Below are positions 17,134 through 25,228 of a stretch of DNA of 64,000 bases, piece after piece (the first letter of the stretch is position 1; the number at the start of each line of letters is the position of its first letter). The DNA comes from Jiangella alba. Its GTDB lineage: Bacteria; Actinomycetota; Actinomycetes; Jiangellales; Jiangellaceae. The DNA lies in assembly GCF_900106035.1 (NCBI RefSeq), contig NZ_FNUC01000004.1, positions 2,604,001 through 2,668,000 on the forward strand. The letters are read 5' to 3'. Made by a program: the position numbers and the translations under genes. Below the pieces are notes generated by a model, which ran no database searches, was not told where the DNA came from, and saw only the letters and a list, made by a program, of their open reading frames with translations.

Positions 17134-18453
17134 TCAGCCGCTGAAGCCGGGCAGCCAGCGCTCCAGCTCGGCCCGGAACGGCGCCTCGCAGTCGAGTTGG
17201 GACAGCACGCCGAGGCCACCGATCCAGACGCGGTGGATGAGCAGGTACGACGGCGGCAGGTTCAGCTTCAGCCCGATGGAGTAGCCGGGCCGGCGGGGGT
17301 CGTTGATGCGGGCGAACTGCTCGCGCATCCACGGCCGGTTGAAGTGGAAGCGGTCGACCATGGCGGGTTCGAGGAACGGCGACAGGTAGTCGTAGAGATC
17401 TTCTGGGTCGAGCTCGATGTGCGCCTTGACGAACCCCTCCTCGCGCAGGCCGTCGAGCATCTCGTCGGCCTGGCCGGCCAGCGCGCGGCGCATGAGCTGG
17501 CCGATCGACGGCGGCAGGCCCTCGGGCAGCCGCGCGACGGCGCCGTAGTCGAGAACGCCGAGCCGGCCGTCGGCCGTGACGCGGTAGTTGCCCGGGTGGG
17601 GGTCGGCGTGCAGCAGGCCGGCGCGGGCCGGGCCGGAGAACAGGAACCGGACGTACAGCAGCCCGGCGTGGTCGCGCTCTTCCTTCGTGCCCTCGGCGAT
17701 GACCTTCGACAGCGGCAGGCCGTCGAGCCACTCGGACACCAGCACGTGCTCGGCGCCCTCGACCAGTTGCGGCACCGCGAACTCGGGGTCGTCGCCGTAC
17801 GCGAGCGCGAACCCGTCCTGTGCGTCGGCCTCCATGCGATAGTCGAGCTCTTCGACCATGCGGTCGTGCAACTCTTCGACCAGCGCCTTCGCGTCCATGC
17901 CGGGCACCAGCGCGCCGATGGAGCGGCCCAGCCGGGCGACCTGGCGCAGGTCGGCGCGCAGCGCGTCGCCGGCCCCGGGGTACTGGACCTTGACGGCGAC
18001 CGTGCGGCCGTCGTGCCACACCGCCTTGTGCACCTGGCCGATGGACGCCGACGCGGCCGGTGCGTCGTCGAAGGACTGGAAACACTCGCGCCAGTCGGGC
18101 CCGAGGTCGGCGGCGAGCACGCCGTGTACCGTCGCGGCCTTCATCGGCGGCGCGGACTCCTGCAGCTTGGTAAGCGTGGCGCGGTAGGGCGCGGCCAGCT
18201 CTTCCGGGATGCCCGCCTCGAGCACGGACAGGGTCTGGCCGAACTTCATGGCGCCGCCCTTGAGCTCGCCGAGCACCCGGAAGACGTGTTCGGCCGTGCG
18301 CTGCTGGAGGTCGGCGCTGACGGACGCGGCCGAGGCGCCGCTCAGCCGCCGTCCCAGGCCCAGCGTCGCCCGCCCGGCCAGCCCGAGCGGCAGTGACGCG
18401 AGCTTGAAAGCACGGTTCACGGCGTTGCGTGGCAGATCGCTCACGTCTCCCAT
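17134..18453 (-). CDS. ABC1/UbiB-family atypical protein kinase
   Basis: The 439-residue protein shows the ABC1 signatures in order: KGGAMKFGQTLSVLE (the family KxGQ motif) near residue 65, the AAASASIGQVHKA-type glycine/alanine loop, AVKVQYPG with the ATP lysine, ELDYRMEADAQ, HADPHPGNYRV (catalytic loop) and VLDYGAVARLP (metal Asp). In actinobacteria without ubiquinone its substrate is unknown. ABC1 proteins generally support quinone or lipid metabolism. ATG 18453 follows an upstream in-frame start at 18489 and is preferred because the 12 extra residues look unstructured. The ThiF-like gene upstream overlaps it by 13 bases, so they form an operon. Confidence 0.9.
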   Translation of the reverse strand: MGDVSDLPRNAVNRAFKLASLPLGLAGRATLGLGRRLSGASAASVSADLQQRTAEHVFRVLGELKGGAMKFGQTLSVLEAGIPEELAAPYRATLTKLQESAPPMKAATVHGVLAADLGPDWRECFQSFDDAPAASASIGQVHKAVWHDGRTVAVKVQYPGAGDALRADLRQVARLGRSIGALVPGMDAKALVEELHDRMVEELDYRMEADAQDGFALAYGDDPEFAVPQLVEGAEHVLVSEWLDGLPLSKVIAEGTKEERDHAGLLYVRFLFSGPARAGLLHADPHPGNYRVTADGRLGVLDYGAVARLPEGLPPSIGQLMRRALAGQADEMLDGLREEGFVKAHIELDPEDLYDYLSPFLEPAMVDRFHFNRPWMREQFARINDPRRPGYSIGLKLNLPPSYLLIHRVWIGGLGVLSQLDCEAPFRAELERWLPGFSG

Positions 18454-19514
18454 TGTGCCGCGTCCCCCTCGCGGCTCGCCCAACCGCATCCACAGCGCGG
18501 ATGACGGGTCCAGCTCCGCCGCCGCGGCAGCCCCGACGGCAACGTCACCTCGATGGTGCCGTCGACCGCGGCCGGAGCGAACCCGTCGAGGCAGGCCAGC
18601 ACCTGGGTGGCGGCCAGCCCGGCGACCACGGCGGCCAGCGCGGTGTCGCAGGCCGGCTCGGGTGGCGGACGGCGCAGCGCCTGGTCGAGGACGAGCGGCC
18701 AGTGCGGGTCGCGGGCGGTGCGGTGGAGGTCGAGGCAGCGCAGGCAGGACGACCGGCCGGGCAGCACCAGCGGCCCGACCACCCCCGTCACCTCGACGAC
18801 CTGCGCGAGCAGATGCGGGATGCCCTGACGCACCAGCTCGGCGGCCTCGTCGCGGCCGGTGCCGCCGCTCGGCGCGAGGACGGCCAGGCTCGGCGCCGCG
18901 GGCCGGCGGCCGTCGGGTTCCTCGCCCGCGTCGGCCGGGAGCAGCGCGGCCAGCGAACGCCGCCGGGGCGCACCGACGGCGTCGGGCGGGTGGCCGCCGG
19001 GGCTGACGTCGGCCGGGCGGACTGGCTGGCCGTCGAGCACGGCGACCGTCCCCACTCCGGCCGCCGCCAGCAGCCGGGCGATCTGCGCGCCGACCCGCCC
19101 GGCGCCGTGCACGTCGACCCGCTGCCGGGACCGGGCGGCCAGCACGTCGCCGCCGCCGGCCGGGGCACGGGCCAGCAGCGCGGCGCTGGAGCGGTCGGGC
19201 TGGCGCCGCCCGGCGCCGGGTTCGTCGCGGGGCTCGCGGCCGGGCTCGGTGCTTGGCCGGTCGCCGTCGATGACGGCGCCGGCCGCCAGCAGCAGTTCGG
19301 TGAGGTGGTCGGCGGCGGACCGGCCGAGGCCGACCTCCGCCGCCAGCTCACGCAGCGCCGCGAGGTCGGCCTCGCCGGTCATCGCCTCGACGACGGCCCG
19401 CTCGGGCCGGCTCAGCCCGCCCACCACCAGCGCGAGCCGCGGCGTCGCGCCCACCTGCAAGGTGGACTCGTCTCGCCAGGTGCGGCTCAGCGCGGGGTGG
19501 AGGATCGGACGCAC
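18441..19514 (-). CDS. ThiF/MoeB-like adenylyltransferase-fold protein
   Basis: This 357-residue protein has a central Rossmann segment (VHGAGRVGAQIARLLAAAGVGTVAVLDGQPV, about 134-165) typical of E1-like enzymes that adenylate the C-terminus of small proteins. It also has a cysteine-rich zinc part (CLRCLD ... CGCGW). The N-terminal 120 residues do not match MoeB, and the usual arginine and aspartate contacts are only partly visible, so catalysis is uncertain. GTG 19514 lies six bases after CAGGAT, a leaderless-type -10. It overlaps the ABC1 kinase start. In mycobacteria a gene of this size sits in the same place, as I recall. Confidence 0.72.
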   Translation of the reverse strand: MRPILHPALSRTWRDESTLQVGATPRLALVVGGLSRPERAVVEAMTGEADLAALRELAAEVGLGRSAADHLTELLLAAGAVIDGDRPSTEPGREPRDEPGAGRRQPDRSSAALLARAPAGGGDVLAARSRQRVDVHGAGRVGAQIARLLAAAGVGTVAVLDGQPVRPADVSPGGHPPDAVGAPRRRSLAALLPADAGEEPDGRRPAAPSLAVLAPSGGTGRDEAAELVRQGIPHLLAQVVEVTGVVGPLVLPGRSSCLRCLDLHRTARDPHWPLVLDQALRRPPPEPACDTALAAVVAGLAATQVLACLDGFAPAAVDGTIEVTLPSGLPRRRSWTRHPRCGCGWASREGDAAQWET

Positions 19515-19589
19515 AGCGGCATCCTGCCGGTTTCGGCGCCGCCGTGCGTTCGGCTGTCCACAGGCCCGCGAGCGCGGGCCCGGCCGGCG

Positions 19590-19748
19590 TCAGACGCGCC
19601 CGAGGATGCGGTTCAGATTCGTCGAACAGACCGGGCAGGTGGCCTTCGCCATGCGGGTGCCCTTGTCGTTGACGACGATGTCGCCGGTGGCCTCGCGCTT
19701 CTCCTTGCACTTCACGCAGTAGAACTCCCCCGTGTACGTCTCAGCCAT
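19590..19748 (-). CDS. DUF5679-type small zinc-ribbon protein
   Basis: This 52-residue gene reads MAETYTGEFYCVKCKEKREA and ends STNLNRILGRV. Two CxxC pairs (CVKC at 11-14 and CPVC at about 38-41) frame a zinc ribbon. Proteins of this size and pattern are widespread in actinobacteria and have no known role. A purine-rich ribosome-binding site (AGGAAAGGAAGG) lies seven bases before ATG 19748. It is monocistronic as far as I can see, between the ThiF-like gene and a long non-coding region. Confidence 0.85.
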   Translation of the reverse strand: MAETYTGEFYCVKCKEKREATGDIVVNDKGTRMAKATCPVCSTNLNRILGRV

Positions 19749-19872
19749 TCGTGGCCTTCCTTTCCTCGTTGCAGGAGTGGAAGCAGCAGGTCAGCCGCGT
19801 CCCCCGTGTGGTTGAGCCGACACATTACGCCAGCCGGCGGATCCTTCGAGGCAGAAATGACGAGCGAGAATG

Positions 19873-19958
19873 CGCTCGGCGGGATCTCAGTTCCGCTGAC
19901 GGGCGCGCGCCTTCCCCGGACGCGCGGAAATGTCATCGTTTTCCGAGATCCCGCCGAG
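19873..19958. repeat. Perfect 16-bp inverted repeat with 54-base spacer
   Basis: CGCTCGGCGGGATCTC (19873-19888) and GAGATCCCGCCGAGCG (19943-19958) are exact reverse complements. The spacer holds the AT-rich run GTCATCGTTTTCC. The arms are too far apart for a typical terminator; a protein-binding pair or a small structured RNA fits better. Confidence 0.7.
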
Positions 19959-20079
19959 CGGGATCGGGCGGCCCGTGCGAAGTGTGGTGTGCAAGGGATT
20001 CGAGCCGCCGGACATGTCAGTGAACGTACGGCGATCCCGAGGTGGCGGCAACGGGAACGGCGGTGGACCGTCCCAAGGC

Positions 20080-20304
20080 TGTGGATAACTCTGTGGACGA
20101 CCTGTGCAGGACCACCGGAGTACTTGTGGACCACCGGTGCGCAGTGTGTTGACAACCTGGAGGCTACCTATTGTCGACGGCTCTGAGCTGGGCAAACACA
20201 ATCCACCACATGTGTACGAAGAAAGTGTGGCCGACGTCGCTCCGAGGAACGCGGCGGAGCCGGGCATTGGCCTCGTAGGCGACGATCTCGACCGGTTATC
20301 CACA
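20080..20304. other. Cluster of DnaA-box sequences
   Basis: Two perfect boxes are present: TGTGGATAA at 20080-20088 (the reverse complement of TTATCCACA) and TTATCCACA at 20296-20304. Between them are three sites one base away from TTGTCCACA: TGTGGACGA (20092-20100), TGTGGACCA (20125-20133) and TGTTGACAA (20147-20155). Weaker matches lie near 20171 and 20227. No dnaA or dnaN gene is near, so this is probably a DnaA-binding locus away from the origin. Confidence 0.55.
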
Positions 20305-20335
20305 TTGCATCCACGCATTCGCAGGCGGATGGGTC

Positions 20336-20341
20336 TACGGT
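20336..20341 (+). promoter_or_regulatory. -10 box of the metallopeptidase gene
   Basis: TACGGT lies six bases before ATG 20348, the spacing expected when transcription begins at the start codon itself. Confidence 0.55.
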
Positions 20342-20347
20342 GCAACC

Positions 20348-20965
20348 ATGGAGGCACCGGACGTCGAGATACGGCGCTCGCTGCGCCGCCGGCGTACGGT
20401 CACGGCGTTCCGCGAGAACGGCCGCATCGTCGTGTGCCTCCCGTCGCGCCTCAGCAAAGCCGAGGAACGTCGCTGGGTCCAGGTCATGCTCGACCGGCTC
20501 GCGGCCCAGGAGAAGCGGCGCCGTCCCAGCGACGAAGCGCTGCTGGCTCGCGCCGGTGAGCTGTCGCGCAAGCACCTCGGTGGGCGTGCGGTGCCGAGCA
20601 GCGTGCGGTGGAGCTCCAGCCAGCGGGCCCGGTGGGGCTCGTGCACGCCCAGCGACGGCTCGATCCGGCTGTCCAGCCGGCTGCAGGGCCTGCCGACCTG
20701 GGTCATCGACTACGTGCTGGTGCACGAGCTGGCGCACCTGCTGGTCAACGACCACGGCCCGGAGTTCTGGGCGCTGGTCGGGGCGTACCCGCGGGCCGAG
20801 CGGGCGCGCGGCTTCCTCGACGGCTACAGCCACGCGGCGGGCTCGGCCCCGTCCGAGGAGGACGACGAGCCCGGCGAGGCCGGGCCGGGCTCCGGTGGGC
20901 CGGGCGTCGGTGGGTCCGGCGCCGACCGGCCCGATGAGTCCGGCGACGAGGACGACGCCGCCTGA
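20348..20965 (+). CDS. YgjP/M48-type (DUF45) zinc metallopeptidase domain protein
   Basis: The 205-residue protein has the zincin motif HELAHLL at about 126-132, followed by NDHGPEFWALV, which is typical of the YgjP group (third ligand His, then FW). Upstream are SSSQRARWGSCTPSDGSIRLSSRL and the strand leading to WVIDYVLVHEL. The last 40 residues are an acidic, glycine-rich tail with no fold. No signal peptide or membrane segment is present, so it acts in the cytoplasm. The physiological substrate of the family is unknown. The start is ATG 20348, with a leaderless -10 just before it. Confidence 0.88.
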   Translation: MEAPDVEIRRSLRRRRTVTAFRENGRIVVCLPSRLSKAEERRWVQVMLDRLAAQEKRRRPSDEALLARAGELSRKHLGGRAVPSSVRWSSSQRARWGSCTPSDGSIRLSSRLQGLPTWVIDYVLVHELAHLLVNDHGPEFWALVGAYPRAERARGFLDGYSHAAGSAPSEEDDEPGEAGPGSGGPGVGGSGADRPDESGDEDDAA

Positions 20966-21017
20966 CTCGCTGCCCGATTCGGGTGGATTCGTGGCGGATC
21001 ATGGGTACCGTCCTGCG

Positions 21018-21593
21018 GTGACATCGACGCAGGCGTTCGTGGGCATCCCGACCGGCACCATCACGTGGGACGCGTTGCTGACCGGCGCGCTCGCCGTCCC
21101 GGCGACGTTCCTGGCCGCGGTACTGGCGTTCTGGCTGCAGTCGCGTCACAGCTCGCGGCAGGGTCTGGTGGAGGCGGTCGAGTCGCTGCGCGAACTCGTC
21201 ATGCGCGTGGCGTCGACGACGTCTCCGGCTCCGGCCGACGGCCCCTGGGTGCCGGGCGGCGCGCGCCGGTTGACCGAGGCCGAGGCGCGGCTGTTCGTGG
21301 ATCTCGGCGAGCGGATCACCCGGGTCCGCTCCCGCTGCGGCCGCCGCGACCGCGCCCTGGCCGCCGGTCTGCGCGACGCCCACGTCAGCGTCATCGCCGC
21401 GGTGGTCGGCGGCGAGACCGCCGAAGCCGCCGTCGTCTGGCGGTTCCTGGACGCCTGGCTGGACTCTCGCAGCGGCGTGCGGCGCGGCCGGATCACCGTC
21501 GAGGCGTTGCGCCCCAGCCGCCGGACGATGGGTGCGGGCTCAGGCGCGGGGGCGGGCGCCGGCGCCGGTCAGCAGGCGCCGGCGCGCTCGTGA
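21018..21593 (+). CDS. Single-pass membrane protein of unknown function
   Basis: The predicted 191 residues begin VTSTQAFVGIPTGTITW, then one hydrophobic helix (about 18-38, LLTGALAVPATFLAAVLAFWL), then a helical cytoplasmic domain rich in Arg, Ala and Glu (EAEARLFVDLGERITRVRSRCGRRDRALAAG). A Gly/Ala tail (GAGSGAGAGAGAG) closes it. No family is recognised. GTG 21018 is chosen because TACCGT (21006-21011) lies six bases upstream, the leaderless arrangement of its neighbour; GTG 20991 is an alternative. Confidence 0.6.
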   Translation: MTSTQAFVGIPTGTITWDALLTGALAVPATFLAAVLAFWLQSRHSSRQGLVEAVESLRELVMRVASTTSPAPADGPWVPGGARRLTEAEARLFVDLGERITRVRSRCGRRDRALAAGLRDAHVSVIAAVVGGETAEAAVVWRFLDAWLDSRSGVRRGRITVEALRPSRRTMGAGSGAGAGAGAGQQAPARS

Positions 21594-21652
21594 CGGCCGT
21601 GCCGCCCGCGAGCGACCCACCTCGGGCGGCCGGCTGACCACGCTCGCAGGCC

Positions 21653-21759
21653 GCGCGTGATCGTGCGCGAGATGGGCTGGGACCCCGCCCGGCTGGGAGG
21701 GCTTCCCACCCTATGGGCGGGCACCGACAGTTGCCGCGCGATCGCCGCCACGACGAGCC
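21653..21759 (-). repeat. Dispersed repeat copy A with PafBC-type promoter (minus strand)
   Basis: The 107 bases are repeated at 21907 with only a few differences. On the minus strand, 21730-21708 reads CTGTCGGTG, eight bases, TAGGGT, which is the RecA-independent damage promoter pattern TTGTCRGTG-N8-TANNNT with one mismatch. Downstream come GCCCTCCC and AGCCGGGCGGGG, shared with the other copies. Confidence 0.8.
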
Positions 21760-21837
21760 CGCTGCGGCCGCCCGCCGGTCGGCGCAGCGAGCTGGGCGGC
21801 ATAGCGGCGGGTGACAGGTCGTGCGCGACCGGCCGCG

Positions 21838-21879
21838 GGTGACGGGTCGCGGTGACGGGCCGCGGGTGACGGGCCGTGG
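21838..21879. repeat. Short tandem repeat, 14-base period, three units
   Basis: The unit is close to GGTGACGGGCCGCG and is repeated three times with one or two changes per unit. It lies between copies A and B of the larger repeat. Confidence 0.6.
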
Positions 21880-21906
21880 GAGTGCCCAGGTCGCGGGTCG
21901 CGGGCG

Positions 21907-22013
21907 GCGCGTGATCGTGCGCGAGGTGGGCTGGGACCCCGCCCGGCTGGGAGGGCTTCCCACCCTATGGGCGGGCACCGACAGTCGCCGCGCGATCGCG
22001 GCCACGACGAGCC
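21907..22013 (-). repeat. Dispersed repeat copy B with PafBC-type promoter (minus strand)
   Basis: This is the second copy of the 107-base unit, exactly 254 bases from copy A and in the same orientation. The promoter pattern CTGTCGGTG-N8-TAGGGT lies at 21984-21962. No gene follows it on the minus strand within the repeat region. Confidence 0.8.
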
Positions 22014-22141
22014 GGGAGCGGCCCGGTCACGCTCGCCGAACGGTCCACGGCTGGGGACGGCCGACGACTGCCGGGGGAGGGCCCGGGACGGCCGACGGCA
22101 GCCGGGGGCAACCGGGCAACCCGAGGCACCCCCGGCACGCG

Positions 22142-22696
22142 TCAGAGGGCGGCGCGAGCGGCGGCGATCAACTCGACGACCCCGCCGCCGAGCGGCGCCG
22201 GGAGGTCGTCGTACGGGAACCAGCCGAGGTCGCGGGACTCGTCGCTGACCGTGGCCACGGCCCCGGCGGGCGCCACCGCGAGGTACTGCACGTCCAGATG
22301 CCACTCCGCGACGCCGGGAGCGCACGGCGCCGGGTGCCGGTCCAGCTTGACCGGCGCACCGCCGCCGCCCAGAACGAGGCCCGAGATCCCGCTCTCCTCC
22401 GCGGCCTCCCGCAGCGCCGTCGCCGCGAGCGAGCCGTCGCCGTCCTCGCAGTGCCCGCCGGCCTGGAGCCAGAGGCCGGCGCGGCCGTGCAGGAGCAGCA
22501 GCACCCGTTCCGCGACGGGGTCGAGGATCAGCGCGCTGCCGGTGAGGTGCGCGGGCACGCACGAGCGCCGCATCGCGCCGGGCTCGGCCCGCAGCAGGTC
22601 GAGGTACGACCGTCGCAGCTCATCCTGCGACGGCGACGGCGCGGCCCACTGCGACAGCACGGCGACGGCGTCGGCGTGCAGCGAATCGACCGGCAT
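22142..22696 (-). CDS. Nudix hydrolase
   Basis: The 184-residue protein shows WLQAGGHCEDGDGSLAATA followed by LREAAEESGI. This is the GGHxE...D variant of the Nudix box with the REAAEE metal ligands intact. Homologues with this loop are common in actinobacteria and their substrates are mostly unknown. ATG 22696 overlaps the stop codon of the upstream zincin-like gene by one base (TGATG), so both are translated from one message. Its 3' end adjoins the repeat region. Confidence 0.87.
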   Translation of the reverse strand: MPVDSLHADAVAVLSQWAAPSPSQDELRRSYLDLLRAEPGAMRRSCVPAHLTGSALILDPVAERVLLLLHGRAGLWLQAGGHCEDGDGSLAATALREAAEESGISGLVLGGGGAPVKLDRHPAPCAPGVAEWHLDVQYLAVAPAGAVATVSDESRDLGWFPYDDLPAPLGGGVVELIAAARAAL

Positions 22697-24045
22697 CAGG
22701 ACGGGCTGCCGCCGTTCTCGTCCTCGGGCGGAGCGGGCGTGTCGTCGAGCCCGGACATGTCCCACTGGTCGACGACGAGGAAGGCGGCGGGGTCGGCGAG
22801 GTCGTCGGCCGAGGGCATGAGGTCGGGGTGCGCCCAGACGCCGTCGCGGCCGTCGGCGCCGCGGGCCTCGCGGACCGCCGCCCAGAACGCGGCGGCCTCG
22901 CGCAGCTTGCGCGGGCGCAGCTGCAGCCCGACCAGCGTGGCGAAGGTCTGCTCGGCCGGCCCGCCGGACGCACGACGCCGGCGAACGGTCTCGCGCAGCG
23001 CCGCCGCGGACGGCAGCCGGTCGGCCGTCGCCTGCGTGACGACGTCGTCGACCCAGCCCTCGACGAGGGCCAGCGCCAGCTCGAGGCGGTCGAGCGCGGC
23101 CTGCTGCTCGGGCGTCGTCGGGACGTCGAACAGCCCGCCCTCGAGCGCCTCTTGCAGCGCCTCGGGCCGCTGCGGGTCGATCTCGCGCATCTTCTCCTCG
23201 ATGGCGCTGGTGTCGACGGAGACGTTGCGGGCGTACTCCTCGACCAGCGCGACGATGTGCGCGCGCAGCCACGGCGCGTGGCCGTACAGCCGGACGTAGG
23301 CGGCCTCGCGCAGTGCGAGGTAGAGCAGGACGTCGCGGGCGTCGACGCCGAGGCCCTCGCCGAAGGCGCGGACGTTGGCCGGCAGCAGCGCCGGATGACC
23401 GGCGGCCAGCGGCACGCCGATGTCGGCCGAGCCGACCACCTCGCCGGCCAGCTTGCCGATGCTCTGGCCCACCTGCGCGCCCCACATGGAGACGCCGACC
23501 TGCTGCATCATGCCGACGAGCGGGCCTGCGGCCTGCGCGATCTCGGGCGGCAGCGACTTGCTCATGGCCTCGGAGACCCGCGCGGCCAGCGGCTCGACGA
23601 GGTCCTTCCAGGCGGCCTGGGTGCCCTCGACCCACTCGGCCCGGCTCCAGGTGCGCGGCGAGCCGCCGGTGGACGGGAACGTGGTGGCGCCGTCGAGCCA
23701 GGTGTCGGCGAGCCGGAACGCGTCGTCGACCTCGCGGCGGTCGCTGCCGCTGACCGAGCGGTCGCCGGCGGCCGAGACGACCTCGCGCGCGGCCTGGTTG
23801 GCGAGGTCCCAGTTCACCGGCCCGCCGGACCAGGAGAACATCTGGCCGAGCTGCTGGAACATGGCGCCGAGGTCGGGGTTGCCGCCGGGGCCGCCCGGAC
23901 CACCGGGACCGAACATGCCGAACAGCCCGCCCAACGGATCGTCCGGGCCGGAGCCACCGGCCCCGCCGGAGCCGGCCCCGGACTTCTCGGGCCGGTCGTC
24001 GTCAGGGTCGTCGGAGGAACGGAAACCGAAGGGGACATCATTCAT
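22696..24045 (-). CDS. DUF2342/TIGR03624-family zincin-like protein
   Basis: The 449-residue protein starts with a flexible Gly/Pro/Asp-rich region (about 1-70, DDPLGGLFGMFGPGG). A helical body follows with WSRAEWVEGTQAAWKDLVEPLAARV, the family block GGLFDVPTTPEQQAALDRLE, and LPSAAALRETVRRRRASGG. Related proteins are annotated as zinc-dependent metalloproteases. I see no canonical HExxH here; the equivalent place reads LREAAYVRLYGHAPWL, so peptidase activity is doubtful. The gene is divergent from the epimerase gene and forms an operon with the Nudix gene. The same family sits in the syntenic mycobacterial region, as I recall. Confidence 0.82.
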   Translation of the reverse strand: MNDVPFGFRSSDDPDDDRPEKSGAGSGGAGGSGPDDPLGGLFGMFGPGGPGGPGGNPDLGAMFQQLGQMFSWSGGPVNWDLANQAAREVVSAAGDRSVSGSDRREVDDAFRLADTWLDGATTFPSTGGSPRTWSRAEWVEGTQAAWKDLVEPLAARVSEAMSKSLPPEIAQAAGPLVGMMQQVGVSMWGAQVGQSIGKLAGEVVGSADIGVPLAAGHPALLPANVRAFGEGLGVDARDVLLYLALREAAYVRLYGHAPWLRAHIVALVEEYARNVSVDTSAIEEKMREIDPQRPEALQEALEGGLFDVPTTPEQQAALDRLELALALVEGWVDDVVTQATADRLPSAAALRETVRRRRASGGPAEQTFATLVGLQLRPRKLREAAAFWAAVREARGADGRDGVWAHPDLMPSADDLADPAAFLVVDQWDMSGLDDTPAPPEDENGGSPS

Positions 24046-24120
24046 GGCAGCGCCTCGGGCAGGATGGGAAGCGTTCGGGAGCGCCTCATGCGTTCCACGG
24101 TAGTCGTTGAAGGGGATTTC

Positions 24121-25227
24121 GTGCGCAGACAGTCGGGCCGGGTTCGCGCTGGGCGCAACGGCGGCGACGGGCTGGTCGTCGCGGTCACCGGCGCCGCCTC
24201 CGGGGTCGGCCGCCTGCTGGCCGCACGCCTGGCCGCCAGCGACGACGTCGCCGAGGTCGTGGGTCTCGACGACTCCCGCGGCGACGTCGACGGCGTCACG
24301 TGGCGCGTGATGGATCTCACCGATCCCGCCATCGTCACCCGGCTGGCCGGGGTCGACGCGGTGGTGCACGCGGCGGTCGACATCGGCATCACCGACGACC
24401 CCGCCGTCCGCTCGCACCGCAACGTGCGCGGCACCCAGACCATCCTGACGGCGTCCGCGGCGGCCGGCGTCAAGCACGTCGCGGTCCTCACCAGCGCCAT
24501 GGTCTACGGCGCGCATCCCGACAACGACGTGCCGCTGGACGAGGACGCCCCGCTGCGCGCGGAGCCCGACGGCTCGGTCATCAGCGACCTGCTCGAGATC
24601 GAGGACCTCAGCGCGCGGGCGCCGCGGTCGCATCCCGGCATGTCGGTGACGGTGGTCCGCCCGGCCGCGGTCGTCGGGCCCGGCATCGACACCGTCCTCA
24701 CCCGTCACTTCGAGGCGCCGCGGCTGCTGGTCGTGCGGGGCAGCGAGCCGGCCTGGCAGTTCTGCCACGTCGACGACCTGGCGTCGGCGCTCGAGCACGT
24801 CGTCCTGCACGGCGTCAGCGGCCCGGTCGCCGTCGGCAGCGAGGGCCACCTCGACCAGCTGGCCGTCGAGGAGCTGTCCGGGCGCAGCCGCATCGAGCTG
24901 CCGGCGTCGTTCGCGTTCGGCACCGCCCAGCGGCTGCACCGGCTCGGCGTCACCCCGGCGCCGGCCAGCGAGCTGCACTACGTCACCCGGCCGTGGGTGG
25001 TGGCCGCCGAGCGGCTGCGGAAGTCCGGCTGGGAGCCGCGCTACGACAACGCCGAGGCACTGCGGGCGCTGATGGAAGAGGTCGGCGGCCGGCACGCGCT
25101 GGCGTCGCGGCGCATCGGCAAGCGCGACGCCGCCACGGCGGCCACCATCGGCGCCGCCGGCGCCACCGTCGCGATCCTCGGGACGGCGGTCGTGGTCCGC
25201 AAGGCCCGCCGCCGGAAGCGGAGCTGA
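24121..25227 (+). CDS. NAD-dependent epimerase/dehydratase with C-terminal membrane anchor
   Basis: This extended short-chain dehydrogenase (368 residues) has a Rossmann motif VTGAASGVGRLLAARL near 15-30, HAAVDIG, an active-site-like TSAMVYGA (Ser, then Tyr without the classical K+4) and VVRPAAVVGPG. The last 30 residues form a hydrophobic helix followed by RKARRRKRS, which looks like a tail anchor with the enzyme facing the cytoplasm. Sugar or sterol-like substrates are typical for the family and none can be assigned here. GTG 24121 follows AAGGGGA; ATG 24088 is an alternative. It is followed by moaE after one base. Confidence 0.82.
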   Translation: MRRQSGRVRAGRNGGDGLVVAVTGAASGVGRLLAARLAASDDVAEVVGLDDSRGDVDGVTWRVMDLTDPAIVTRLAGVDAVVHAAVDIGITDDPAVRSHRNVRGTQTILTASAAAGVKHVAVLTSAMVYGAHPDNDVPLDEDAPLRAEPDGSVISDLLEIEDLSARAPRSHPGMSVTVVRPAAVVGPGIDTVLTRHFEAPRLLVVRGSEPAWQFCHVDDLASALEHVVLHGVSGPVAVGSEGHLDQLAVEELSGRSRIELPASFAFGTAQRLHRLGVTPAPASELHYVTRPWVVAAERLRKSGWEPRYDNAEALRALMEEVGGRHALASRRIGKRDAATAATIGAAGATVAILGTAVVVRKARRRKRS

Positions 25228-25228
25228 G

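Larger units (their letters stand above)
19749..20335. other. 600-base intergenic region with DnaA boxes and an inverted repeat
   Basis: No credible gene lies here, and base composition is clearly less GC-rich than the surroundings. The left half holds a perfect 16-bp inverted repeat (19873-19958). The right half holds a cluster of DnaA-box matches (20080-20304). The gap separates two divergently read genes, so promoters are expected at its ends only. Confidence 0.6.
21594..22141. other. Gene-free 548-base region carrying two copies of a damage-promoter repeat
   Basis: This stretch contains two 107-base near-identical repeats and a 14-base tandem array between them. Frames running through it have the same biased composition in all phases and look like shadows. 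Confidence 0.7.

Noticed and set aside
20080..20304. Chromosomal replication origin
   Set aside because: The boxes are DnaA-like, but dnaA, dnaN, recF and gyrB are absent nearby, and there are fewer boxes than in actinobacterial origins.
21653..22013. Possible CRISPR or insertion sequence
   Set aside because: Only two long copies, no regular spacers, no cas genes, no transposase frame and no terminal inverted repeats or target duplications were seen.
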